Assembly (NCBI GenBank): GCA_963971305.1
Contig: OZ020316.1
Span: 15,518,745-15,582,744, forward strand
Length of the DNA stretch: 64,000 nt
Direction of reading: 5' to 3'
Source: Arcuatula senhousia
Taxonomy: Eukaryota; Mollusca; Bivalvia; Mytilida; Mytilidae
The notes under the pieces were generated by a model. That model did no database searches. It saw only the letters and a program-made list of their open reading frames with translations, and had not been told where the DNA came from. Made by a program: the position numbers and the translations under genes. Each line of letters begins with the position of its first letter. The first letter of the stretch is position 1. This document shows, one piece after another, positions 1 to 10,600 of the stretch.

Positions 1-30
1 GCGGGGGACCCAGGAATTCCGTTCTAGTTA
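1..30. repeat. edge fragment of an interspersed repeat
   Basis: The first bases (GCGGGGGACCCAGGAATTCC) are the reverse complement of the start of the repeat at 49781 and 57041 (GAACAGATTCCAGGTCCCCC type). Only the terminus lies in the window. Confidence 0.4.
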
Positions 31-63
31 AAACTTGTGGTGATGTATGCAGATAAAGAAGGT

Positions 64-310
64 ACAGCATCTAAAGCATGCATTTAGCTTATGAACCAAA
101 GGTACACCTGCCATACCAATATGGTTGATGTGACAATTGTCTGTAAGGCGTAATGGACTTTAACCATTATTTATGGTCATTCATATGGAAGAAGTTGGTC
201 ACACCAAGCTTCCAAGGCATGCAAACTAGGTGCACCTACAGAACCATACAAGTATGGTTGATGTGACACTTGTCAGTATACAGGAATAGACTTAAACCAT
301 TCTTCTTTAA
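64..310. repeat. two-copy tandem repeat, about 133-bp unit
   Basis: The phrase TATGGTTGATGTGACA occurs near 120 and again near 253, each followed by a similar TGGACTTTAACCATT / AGACTTAAACCATT stretch. This indicates a diverged tandem duplication. No coding potential seen. Confidence 0.5.
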
Positions 311-439
311 CTGGAATCGGACACAGATGTGGTGGCCATCACATAAGCCCCCCTCATTTTCTCAGATGAGGTAAAAAGTACGTTTCTTTGGGTCTCAAGA
401 ATTTTTTTTTGAAGCTCACAAAAGGATATCCTCAGCTTC

Positions 440-660
440 ATAATTGGACTATAAATTGCCCCAAAAAAAATCCTAAATCCAACTATCTCTTTTGAAAGAT
501 GTTAATTTCTTCATGCACATCTCCATATGGTGTACATTGTAATACCTTCATGTAAAGTTTCATCAAAATCTAACAAGGATCAATTGTGCTTACAAGGTAT
601 GTGGACAGACAGCCAGTGATCCTAAAGATTTCCAAAACTTTGTGGTGGGTATCTTGGTGC
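440..660. repeat. interspersed repeat (GTTTCATCAAAATC...GTGGACAGAC family)
   Basis: Same element as at 22890-23125 and 60050-60290: an AACTATCTC-like start, then AAAGTTTCATCAAAATC, an AAGATATGTGGACAGA-like stretch, and a GACAGACAG tract at the end. The flanking sequence, 310-440 and 660-1010, shows nothing recognisable beyond AT-rich DNA. Confidence 0.55.
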
Positions 661-1012
661 TCAGGAAGGGTAATTACTTCCTGGAGTTCCTGCTTGTTGC
701 AACACATCTGTCACATTGCAGAAGATTCTTTAAGTGTGCATCAAAATTGGTATACTTAGTACATATTGTACCAGGACAATATTATACTAAAGCTCTATGA
801 CAAACGCACATCTGTAATGGTCTGAGAGACAGATATACCGGTAAGTCTTTAAGCTTTTCTTATGTGAAGACAACAAAAGATGATCCTGTTTTCGCTAATT
901 TTGTGTCAGACGTGAGACTCTATCAAGGAAAAAAAGGATTTCTTAACTATCCAAAAAAAAAAAGATTATAATAATATTCACAGCCAAGAAAAACAATGCA
1001 ATATCTAAAATC

Positions 1013-1018
1013 TTTATT
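1013..1018 (-). terminator. candidate AATAAA poly(A) signal, minus strand
   Basis: AATAAA on the minus strand lies 4 nt after the TGA stop of the candidate exon at 1023-1165. This would give a 3'UTR of only a few tens of bases. Confidence 0.35.
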
Positions 1019-1022
1019 TTTG

Positions 1023-1165
1023 TCATGATCCTTGCGCTATGCCAATCAATAGGTTATTTTTTGGGGTACATGTCAGAGGGTTTAATGAACACAATGTCAC
1101 ATGGTATCTATGTTCCCTGGCCAATGCTGCTCGATCTGTATCCACCAGGTTAGCACAGTAGTAAC
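1023..1165 (-). CDS. candidate terminal coding exon of an unidentified minus-strand gene
   Basis: On the minus strand a strong acceptor (pyrimidine tract TATCTTCTCTTTCAG) precedes an open stretch of 46 complete codons ending in TGA, with AATAAA 4 nt after the stop. The peptide begins around YYCANLVDTDRAALAREH and ends LLIGIAQGS. The composition is protein-like, not repeat-like, and no other copy is visible in the window. The exon would start with two bases of a split codon (GGT if the donor supplies G). I do not recognise the protein, and no upstream exon was found. It could be a chance open frame; the acceptor, stop and poly(A) signal together are the reason to list it. Confidence 0.4.
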
Positions 1166-1732
1166 CTGAAAGAGAAGATATCAATTGATCATGGTCAAAA
1201 AGGAAAATGTGATTGATCACTCACTTGTCATGCCCCCTCTTGTCATTTAATTTTCTTCGATCACATGTCAATCAAACATTATGTAATTTTTTTTCAATTT
1301 CTTGACTCTCGACTTAATATATTATATATGTGTACATGTACATGTAAAAACTATAACATGTATAAGGAATTGTAACATGTGTAAATGTATGTGTTTTAAT
1401 TTGTGATACATATATGTACCAATGGACCCTAGGACTGTAAAAGATGAGGGAGGTCTGGTGCCATAAAACCTGGTCCAACCAACCAACCATTTCTTTTGAA
1501 CAGACTGTACCAAGTCAGAACCATTGTAATCTTTGATATTGATATCTCTTTGATTTGTCTTTGTTTTCTTCTTGGACATTTGAGATTAACCATCCCAGTT
1601 TGGTAGTTTTGTTATTACATGTTCATTTATTCAACATTATGAAAAAGTGGATTTTCAATTTGTTGAATATCAACTTGAAAAGACTTGTAAAAGCTGTAAA
1701 GATTTATAGCATTCATGCAGAAAATATACATG
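1166..1732. other. non-coding, repeat-like sequence
   Basis: Contains TACATGTACATGTA microsatellite (about 1330-1345) and a stretch at 1430-1520 (ACCTGGTCCAACCAACCAACC) that looks repeat-derived. The open frames here run through these repeats and are not supported as genes. Confidence 0.4.
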
Positions 1733-2245
1733 TAGGTCAACCGTCAAGGTGACCTTATTTTAACATGGATGCCACTAATCCAATATCATACATGTATCTT
1801 GTAGTTGCTGAGATGTGGACCTCAACCAAAACTTTAACCTGAATCATTCAACTGGAAAATTTAGGTCAAGGTGACCCAATTTTGGTACGGAAGTTGGTTA
1901 TTATAATGTACCCACTGACCCAATATCATTTCTCTATCACTTGCATATTGAGATATGGACCTTAACCAAAACTTGAACCGGAGTCATTCATGCGGATAAT
2001 GAGTCATTATGCAGAAAATATAGGTCAAGGTGACCTAATTTTGGTACAGATGCTGGTTACTATCCAATATGTACCCACTGACCCAATATCACCTCTTTAT
2101 GACTAGCGCCTGCAGTTCCTAGAATATGGACCTTAACCAAAACTTTAACCAGTCATTCATGAGGAAAATATAGGTCAAGGTCCTTAATCTTGGTACTGTT
2201 GCTGACTTGCATCAAAGATGTACCCATTGACCAAATATCATCTCT
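1733..2245. repeat. tandem repeat, about 4 diverged copies of about 150 bp
   Basis: Each copy carries AGGTCAAGGTGACC, TTTTGGTAC, a TACCCACTGACCCAATATCA phrase and a GATATGGACCTTAACCAAAACTT phrase. The last copy ends near 2245. The AGGTCAAGGTGACC palindrome resembles a nuclear-receptor half-site pair but is simply part of the repeat. Confidence 0.65.
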
Positions 2246-2937
2246 CTATGATGTTTAGTTCCCAAGTTATTGACAAAACAAAAACCATTATGTACATGTA
2301 CATGTACCAACCAAACGCTACAAAATGTACATGATGTACATGTACATGTATATCCCCTCCCCAACTCAGGGATAATAACCTAAACTTATATTTTAAATGT
2401 CCATGAAATGAAATAAAATTCCATTTTTTGGCAAAAGATAAGAATGAAGTATAATTTATTACCTTGTACAACATAAGTGCACATTTTAAAATAGAAGCAT
2501 GTACATTAAGAAAAGATATCTGCTTAAACCAGTGATAGAGGTTGTCCTTAACTTGCATAGAGGTGTTAACAGTTGCTTCACATTAGATGCCTCAGTGATT
2601 CCAGTATGGATAGCAACAATAAAACCATGTTTACTCCATATTCTTCTTTTTTATGGCTGTTTAAATGATCAAACCTTCAATCATTTTTTTAATAGCGAGC
2701 ACAGCTCCTAGCGGGCACCTACATGTATGCTGTGCTCGCAGTTAGGCTATGCCTATTTCATATTATTCTTTATCTTGACATGTAATAACCTAACATTTTA
2801 ATACATATTGAGTGAACAAAGACTTGGTCAAAGTTTCAAACAGAATCCTTTTACCTAAATTCCATTTCATCTTCATTGATTTTTCCATCAATCCATCTTC
2901 CACATCAAAGGTTATCTTCTATTCTTGGACATCAAAT
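2246..2937. other. no supported gene
   Basis: TACATGTACATGTA tracts at 2290-2350, otherwise AT-rich unique-looking DNA. A GC-rich dyad around 2690-2745 (GCGAGCACAGCTCCTAGCGGGC ... TGTGCTCGC) may be a small hairpin element. Confidence 0.35.
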
Positions 2938-3045
2938 TTAGTGTCCTGCTGCCTGTTGAATTCTGGGTAGACTGGTCATGTGATCAAACCATGGCATCTT
3001 TTCTAAATGTTTTTGAAGGCTGCCTATGTGAAATTCTATACTTTC
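2938..3045 (-). CDS. candidate short terminal exon, unidentified
   Basis: Minus strand: acceptor TTTTTTTGTTTAG, then 35 codons and TAA in phase 0. The peptide runs ESIEFHIGSL ... MPWFDHMTSLPRIQQ and ends AAGH. It is rich in informative residues (W, H, M) and not repetitive. No partner exon or clear poly(A) signal was found, and the protein family is not recognised, so this is tentative. It is in the same orientation as the candidate exon at 1023-1165 but has its own stop, so the two cannot be consecutive coding exons of one transcript. Confidence 0.28.
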   Translation of the reverse strand, partial: ESIEFHIGSLQKHLEKMPWFDHMTSLPRIQQAAGH

Positions 3046-4030
3046 CTAAACAAAAAAATTAACTAATTAAATAAATTTGATGTCACATGCCATAATAAGT
3101 CATAAAACAGAACATAATGAGATGTGAAATTTTAAGGGAACAAAACACAGTCTACACACATCAATCTTACCCCTCTAAGATACATGTATGATTCAAAACT
3201 AGCCCTAAAATTCTTTAAAAAAGAAAGACCCTTCTGGAGACTTTTTAGAAGACATGAATACAATTTTTACTGTGAAAAACACAAACACGAAAGTATAAAG
3301 ATGAATACAAACTTGAAATTGTGTCTATGAGAAGAAGTACTAGTGTACAAAAAAAAAATTACATGCAAACTGGTAGCTCGTAATATCGTGGTATGTGGCT
3401 ACGTAGAAACGGTGACATCACAGTTGAATGTTTGGTTGAAATGAACGTAATTACCATGGTACAATGGAACCCACGATATAATGAGAACGTACATGTACAT
3501 GTACAATGTAGTTTAACCCTCCCCTACTGCATAATTCCTAATAGTACAAATGTATGGTTGGACCAGATCTCAACCATGCATGAACTAAACCAAAATGTGA
3601 TGGATGGACACTACATGTTCATGTACATGTATATAGGGATAACTGTATGTTCAACCACAAATATACATACATGTACATGTAGTTCACCATAAAAAAATGG
3701 GGCTCTGCTTTTTTCCCCATATCTACCAAAAATTCAATAACTCTACCGTTACTTTAAAACTTTACTTACCATGAGATGATAGACAAATGTAAACAATACT
3801 GAATATAAGATCAGCTAGTAGAATTTGTATTGGTTAGCCCTTCCGAGTAAAGATGGCAGAATTCTAAACTTTCTACATGTAGTTTTCTACGGAATCACTG
3901 TCATAACCACGACTCGCAGACTGTTTTAAATGTTCATATAGTTTAATTTCTAGACAAATTACAAAATTGTATAGGATAGATCAAGAACAGTGAACTGTGC
4001 TTGAAAAGTTCTGTCAACTCAAATTATACC
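3046..4030. other. no supported gene; microsatellite-rich
   Basis: Several ACATGTACATGT tracts (3488-3505, 3616-3636, 3667-3682). The 99-aa open frame at 3393-3692 translates these tracts (VHVHVQ, YMFMYMYI) and is not credible. Confidence 0.4.
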
Positions 4031-4034
4031 GGAA

Positions 4035-4560
4035 GTTTTCATGGATGTAACTTTTGAAACAAAGTCGGAAAAAATATTATTTTTCCGCCAAGATTGTCGT
4101 CTCCGCAGCCATGCAGAACGGAGACGACGTCATCATGAATGATATTTTCCACCAAGATTGTCGTCTCCGCAGTCAAGCAGAACGGAGACGACATCATATT
4201 GATGGGGCAAGGTAATTCGTAGAACATGATCGGATTACTTTAAAATCCATTTAGGGTGATGTCGTCTCCGCCGGAAAAAATTGTTATGATTGTCGTCGCG
4301 GTATGTAAAAATTCGACGACATCACAATAATGAATTGGTGTCGTCTCCGAGAGAGACCAAAAACTCGACGATAATAATAATGAGTGTTATGATTGTCGTC
4401 TCGGTTAGAAAAATTCGACGATAATAAAAGAAGTTATGATTGACGTCTCCGTAAGGAAAAATTTGACGATGATAATGATGTCGTCTCCGCTCAATAAAAA
4501 ATCGGCGATGTTAATGATGTCGTCTCCGAAAAAATCGACGACGATCATAAGTTACATTTT
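4035..4560. repeat. GTCGTCTCCG / ATTCGACGAT short tandem array
   Basis: Two longer copies (around 4080-4140 and 4150-4205) pair GTCGTCTCCGCAG with AACGGAGACGAC as an inverted repeat. From 4258 to 4555 a shorter degenerate unit of roughly 45-60 bp repeats: GTCGTCTCCG, a spacer, AAAAATTCGACGAT, then AATAATGA. At least eight GTCGTCTC-like cores are visible. It lies about 1.1 kb upstream of the peptide-precursor exon. Confidence 0.7.
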
Positions 4561-5420
4561 ATATAGAAATTATGTATTGACGTCGATGGGTTCACAGCGG
4601 CTTTCCATAATTAATAGAATTAAAACCACATTACGTCCGTCAAAACCATGGGTTTTCTTAAATTTCAATTTAAATTGTCACAGGAATTTAGATAACATGA
4701 TGGGTTAAGCACAGATTATAGCGATTTTAGCAAGTGAAGCAGCACGAGTAAATTAAACTATTAAATTAATATGTCCGTTAGTCGTTACCGTAATATACTG
4801 AGTTCTACATATAGGGATCAAGGATTTTTTTCTGCTAATAAGAATACTCACAACCGCACAACAATCTTACCTTAATGCAGTTTTGACTGTTCTCTTAAAA
4901 TAACAATCGAAAATCGAAATCATCAAAATAACTACATAAAAATCAAAACAAACGAACGAAAAGGTAAGCTTAAACTACATCAAAAATTTAAAAAGAGTAA
5001 TTTTTAAGCAGCTTAACTACAGATCATCTGAACCACAATAAAGAAAATTGAGGAAGCTTATGTGCCAAATATCAAGAAGATGTGACACGTAGTTACCAGG
5101 AAAACTGTGACAGAATTTTTTTGACGCCGCAGAACGCAAGACGACGGAACCAAAGTCACTCTTGCTCCTTTCTATATGTCGCTTTTCAACATGTTACAGG
5201 CGACATTGTAAATGGTGAACCATAACTTATTCAAATAAAACTTAATTGTGGACGACGCCGCCGGAATCACTATACTTAAGTCTCGCCTTTGTCGCAGGCA
5301 AGACAAAAACGAGGGATACAAATAAAACAAACACCAATCGTAGCATTAAAAATTCACTGCAATCTATTCTACATTTTTTTACTACAAACTATGAAACAGG
5401 GACAACTTGATAAAATCTAG
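4561..5420. other. no supported gene
   Basis: AT-rich DNA with remnants of repeat families: a GGCGACATTGTAAATGG stretch near 5200 and a TCTCGCCTTTGTCGCAGGCAAGACAAA tail at 5281-5308, which matches the right end of the pearl-like elements. No signal-peptide exon for the downstream precursor could be identified. Confidence 0.35.
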
Positions 5421-5421
5421 T

Positions 5422-5630
5422 AATGTTTTGATTCTAATGCTACCGATGAGAGGTTACTCCTTGAAAAATACGACATAACCAAGTGAACCGTTTTATTAAT
5501 ACTTTGATACTTTGTATTTTAGATGACTGGCCCAGTGCATGGGTGTATAACCGCTGCTTGGGGAGGGGAAGTAAATCCCAAGTTGTCGGTCCGTCTCTTA
5601 CGAACTTAACCTATTTGCATGAAACTCTGT
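5422..5630 (-). repeat. diverged copy of the 386-bp unit found at 32968-33866, inverted
   Basis: AATGTTTTGATTCTAATGC and GATGAGAGGTTACTCCTTGA at 5422-5465 match the reverse complement of 33018-33069. About 100 bp on, ATAACCGCTGCTTGG (about 5548) matches the reverse complement of the unit's CCACCAGCAGCGGTTAT. Order and orientation agree, so this is a dispersed element or ancient duplication lying directly upstream of the precursor exon. Confidence 0.5.
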
Positions 5631-5683
5631 TGCAAGTTTTTCCCCCACAAAACTGTACATCTTATACGCCTAATTTTACTTAG

Positions 5684-6168
5684 TTTTCCCTTTGAAGGTA
5701 ATTTCTGCAACAAGTGATCAGCACGACGACGTCATCAAAGAAACCAGTGATGAGACGCGTGATAAAAGACACGTGGGACGTTGGAAGAACTTCAGATACC
5801 GACTGTCATCGGCAGCACAAGACGGCAGAGACGAACACATCACGGACATTAAAAGACATATTGGCAGATGGAAAAATTTCAACTGGAAACTAAGTTCAAA
5901 AACAGATAGTGACAATATGGGGAAACGATTTTTCGGGCGTTTGATGAACTTGCAGAATCACATTTACAACACTAATATGCAGCGAAGATATGGTTTGAAT
6001 ATTCCGGAAAAGAGATTTTTCGGGCGTTGGAAGAATTTTAACTATTTGGCCAGTGGTGGAGAAGATGACAAACGTCAACACAAGTTCTATCCCTTTAATC
6101 TTGATACGTTGTCCATCGACAAAGATTTAATGCTAGAAATCGGGGATATCAATAACATGGGAAAATGA
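5684..6168 (+). CDS. last exon of a probable multi-peptide neuropeptide/peptide-hormone precursor
   Basis: A 3' splice site TTTTACTTAG ends at 5683 (an alternative AG ends at 5697); the frame is open from 5674 to a TGA at 6166. No ATG or signal peptide lies in this exon, so it is the 3' part of a gene whose first exon was not found. About 155 residues contain KR or RR sites near residues 25, 54, 78, 98, 107 and 127 (counting from the TTG at 5692). Four predicted products start after KR with a repeated module: HVGRWKNF, HIGRWKNF, FFGRLMNL and FFGRWKNF, each followed by a variable acidic tail. Two segments end in NMGK (one before R, one at the C-terminus), giving potential Met-amides. No cysteines. 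The layout of dibasic sites and repeated cores is that of secreted neuropeptide precursors (established knowledge). I do not recognise this family; the conservation is N-terminal within each product. Confidence 0.72.
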
Positions 6169-6263
6169 TTTTCACAAATGGATTGATTTGAATAACAAAA
6201 ATTGTAAAAAAAATGTAAAAACCGTCGCTTGTTTTGTAATTAAAATCCAAAGTTATGCAACAA

Positions 6264-6269
6264 AATAAA
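6264..6269 (+). terminator. AATAAA poly(A) signal of the peptide precursor
   Basis: AATAAA about 95 bp after the stop at 6168, in AT-rich sequence. A suitable 3' end signal for the precursor gene. Confidence 0.6.
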
Positions 6270-6430
6270 TCGAATTATAAAAACTTGTTTTTTTACAATG
6301 AACTATAACATTTCAAGAAGTTGATGAGGTTTGTCGATTAATTTGAAAACTGTAACACACATTGACATGTTTTCTTGAAAAAGTTTATCCAATAAATTGG
6401 TTTCTTCTTTAGCATGCAGGATTTTTATAA

Positions 6431-7000
6431 ACAAGAGTTAACACTAAAGTATATCTCGCCTACATTGCAGCAAGCACCATCAGAATCAATTATTCTTTCT
6501 TACTTCCACTATATTTTGAATTTACATGGATTTTCAGTTTCTGAGATCAAAAGATGTTTATAGAACTTATAAATTGCAAATATATGCAATAAAAATAATC
6601 AAAGTCACTCAACCGGAAAATCAAGGTCAAATGATGAGGCTGTAACTGTGCTAAGCTACTACTGGGACATATGCATACCAAGTTTCATCAACCTAGGACC
6701 TATAGTTCTTGAGATATGGAGGTCCTCGCAAAACTTCTCCATTGCTATTATATTTATTGAAAATTGTCAAAGTCAATCAACCGAAAAATCAAGGTCAAGG
6801 TCAAAAGATGGGGATGCAACAGTGCTAAGCTACTACTGGGGCATATGCATACCAAGTTTCATCAACCTAGGACCTATAGTTCTTGAGATATGGAGGTGCT
6901 CATAAAACTTTTCCAAAAAGTTAACGCCGCCGTCACCGCCGCCGCCGCCGCCGCCGGTAAAGTAACACCTATGTCCCGCTCTGCTTCGCAGGCGAGACAA
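6431..7000 (+). mobile_element. pearl-like element, copy A (2 core repeats)
   Basis: Starts ACAAGAGTTAACACTAAAGT and ends with CCTATGTCCCGCTCTGCTTCGCAGGCGAGACAA. Between lie two tandem cores of about 174 bp (TCAAGGTCAA, AGATGGGGATGCAAC, CATATGCATACCAAGTTTCA, TTGAGATATGGAGG), then a (GCC)n tract. A left end, a variable number of core repeats and a right end match the published organisation of bivalve pearl elements (family assignment inferred). The 85-aa frame across it is a translation of the cores. Confidence 0.7.
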
Positions 7001-7644
7001 ATATCAAATACAACAAATTGTAGAATTTCAATTGATCGCCAATATAAGTAAAATCATTTTAGGTATAAAAAAGAGACATTCCGTGCTCCGAAAGAGTTGA
7101 TATCAGAGCTGTGGAATGATTTTACGCGACACAACCTACAATACAAACGGCAACTTCATATTTGGATTTTTTTTCAAAGAAGACCCCAGTAAATATGTGT
7201 ACTCTCTACACTAAAAAGCATATAAAGATAAAAAAAAGTCAATGACTTTGAGATCATTGAATGGTAAAAATCTGTCCTATTTATATTAGATTGGAAAAGT
7301 AAATTACGCTGATAGCAAACGTGTTATATTGCATTTTAATTAAAGAAAATACACTTTTGTCACATAAAACTGCAACCTTACATCTCACTTTTCCGCTTTA
7401 AGTCTCTGAAATTATGTCTTTAATTAAACAAAGATGACAAGGATTGCTTATAAGCCCGAGCTTAACTACTTTTTTCCGTGGTTAAAGGAATTCTAAAACA
7501 ATTAAGAATTTATTGTAGAGTACCGTTGTCGTGTCATTCAAAATGTCAATAGGAAAAACTTAATTTTAAACGGAATTTCAATTTCCTACTAGTTTTTGTC
7601 GGGACATATTGTAATTTACAAGGCATCAATAAATATTATTGACC
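7001..7644. other. no supported gene
   Basis: AT-rich sequence between the pearl-like copy and the foldback element. No open frame, RNA gene or repeat recognised. Confidence 0.4.
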
Positions 7645-10600
7645 TTAAGTAAAGTGAGACTGATATTCGATGTTCGATATTCGATATTCAATTTTTTTGA
7701 ATATCAAACTGAATATCAAACGGTAAATTTTACCGTTTGATATTCATTCGATATTCATTTATCGTTTTTTCTTGGTACAAATATGTAATGAATATCAAAA
7801 TGAATATCAAACGGTAAATTTTAAAGTTCGATATTCATTTGACATTCATTTTCGGTCTAGGTATGTTATGTGAATATCAAATGAATATCAAATGAATATC
7901 AAATGAATATCAAATCAAAGTTTTCTTCTGTTTGATATTCATTTGACATTCGTTTCCGGTGTAAATTTGTATTGTGAATATCAAATGAATATCAAACCAA
8001 GATAAATTATGTTCGATATTCATTTGACATTCGTTTCTGGTGTTAATTTGTATTGTGAATATCAAATGAATATCGAACAAATATCAAACCAAAGTTTATT
8101 TACGTTCGATATTCATTTGACGTTCGTTTTAGGTCTAGTTTTGTTTTGTGAATATCAAATGAATATCAAACCAAAGTTTTATTCTGTTTGATATTCATTT
8201 GACATTCGTTTTCGGTGTAAATTTGTAGCGTGAATATAAAATGAATATCAAACCAAAGATAAATTCTGTTCGATATTCATTTGACATTCGTTTCTGGTGT
8301 TTATTTGTATTGTGAATATCAAATGAATATCGAATGAATATCAAACTAAAGTACGTTCGATATTCATTTGACGTTCGTTTCCGGTGTAAATTTGTAGCGT
8401 GAATATAAAATGAATATCAAACCAAAGATAAATTCTGTTCGATATTCATTTGACATTCGTTCCTGGTGTTTATTTGTATTGTGAATATCAAATGAATATC
8501 GAATGAATATCAAACCTAAGTACGTTCGTTATTCATTTGACGTTCGTTTTAGGTCTAGTTTTGTTTTGTGAATATAAAATGAATATCAAACCAAAGTTTT
8601 CTTCTGTTTGATATTCATTTGACATTCGATTCCGGTGTTAATTTGTCTTGTGAATATCAAATGAATATCAAACCAAAGATAGATTCTGTTCGATATTCAT
8701 TTGACATTCGTTTCTGGTGTTAATTTGTATTGTTAATATCAAATAAATATCGAATGAATATCAAACTAAAGTTTATTTTACGTTCGATATTCATTTGACG
8801 TTCGTTTTAGGTCTGGTTTTATTTGTGAATATGAAATGAATATCAAACCAAAGTTTTCTTTTGTTTGATATTCATTTGACATTCGTTTCCGATGTAAATT
8901 TATAGCGTGAATATAAAATGAATATCAAACCAAAGATACATTATGTTCGATATTCATTTGACATTCCTTTCTGGTGTTAATATGTATTGTAAATATCAAA
9001 TGAATATCGAATGAATATCAAACCAAAGTTTATTTTACGTTCGATATTCATTTGACGTTCGTTTTAGATCTAGTTTTGTTTTGTGAATATCAAATGAATA
9101 TCAAACCAAAGTTTTCTTCTGTTTGATATTCATTTGTCATTCGTTTCCGGTTTTAATTTGTATTGTGAATATCAAATGAATATCAAACCAAAGAAAAATT
9201 CTGTTCGATATTCATTTGACATTCGTTTCTGGTGTTAATTTGTATTGTGAATATCAAATGAATATCGAATGAATATCAAACCAAAGTACGTTCGATATTC
9301 ATTTGACGTTCGTTTAGGTCTAGTTTTGTTTTGTGAATATGAAATGAATATCAAACCAAAGTTTTCTTCTGTTTGATATTCATTTGACATTCGTTTCCGG
9401 TGTAAAGTAGCGTGAATATAAAATGAATATCAAACCAAAGATAAATTCTGTTCAATATTCATTTGACATTCGTTTCTGGTGTTAATATGTATTGTGAATA
9501 TCAATTGAATAACGAACGAATATCAAACCAAAGTTTATTTACTTTCGATATTCATTTGACGTTCGTTTTAGGTCTAGTTTTGTTTTGTGAATATCAAATG
9601 AATATCAAACCAAAGTTTTCTTCTGTTTGATATTCATTTGACATTCGTTTCCGGTGTAAATTTGTAGCGTGAATATGAAATGAATATCAAACCAAAGATA
9701 AATTATGTTCGATATTCATTTGACATTCGTTTCTGGTGTTAATTTGTATTGTGAAATTCAAATGAATATCAAATGAATATCAAACCAAAGTTTATTTTAC
9801 GTTCGATATTTATTTGACGTTCGTTTTAGGTCTAGTTTGGTTTTGTGAATATCAAATGAATATCAAACCAAAGTTTTCTTCTGTTTGATATTCATTTGAC
9901 ATTCGTTTCCGGTGTAAATTTGTAGCGTGAATATAAAATGAATATCAAACCAAAGATAAATTATGTTCGATATTCATTTGACATTCGTTTCTGGTGTTAA
10001 TTTGTATTGTGAATATCGAATGAATATCGAATGAACATCAAACCAAAGTTTATTTTACGTTCGATATTCATTTGACGTTCGTTTTAGGTCTAGTTTTGTT
10101 TTATATTATCATATGAATATCAAACCAAAGTTTTCTTCTGTTTGATATTCATTTGACATTCGTTTCCGGTTTTAATTTGTATGGTGAATATCAAATGAAT
10201 ATCAAACCAAAGTTTTCTTCTGTTTGATATTTATTTGACATTCGTTTCTGATGTTAATTTGTATTGTGAATATCAAATGAATATCAAACCAAAGTTTTCT
10301 TCTGTTTGATGTTCATTTGACATTCGTTTCCGGCGTTAATTTGTAGCGTGAATATAAAATGAATATCAAACTAAAGATAAATTCTGTTCGATATTCATTT
10401 GACATTCGTTTCTGATGTTAATTTGTATTGTGAATATCAAACGAATATCAAACCAAAGTTTTCTTCTGTTTGATATTCATTTGACATTCGTTTACGGCGT
10501 TAATTTGTAGCGTGAATATAAAATGAATATAAAACTAAAGATAAATTCCATTCGATATTCATTTGACATTCGTTTCTGATGTTTATTTGTATTGTGAATA

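Noticed and set aside
1733..2245. AGGTCAAGGTGACC as a nuclear-receptor response element
   Set aside because: It recurs as part of a 150-bp tandem repeat, so a regulatory reading is not warranted.
3393..3692. 99-aa open frame
   Set aside because: Mostly ACATGT microsatellite translation, with no homology recognised.
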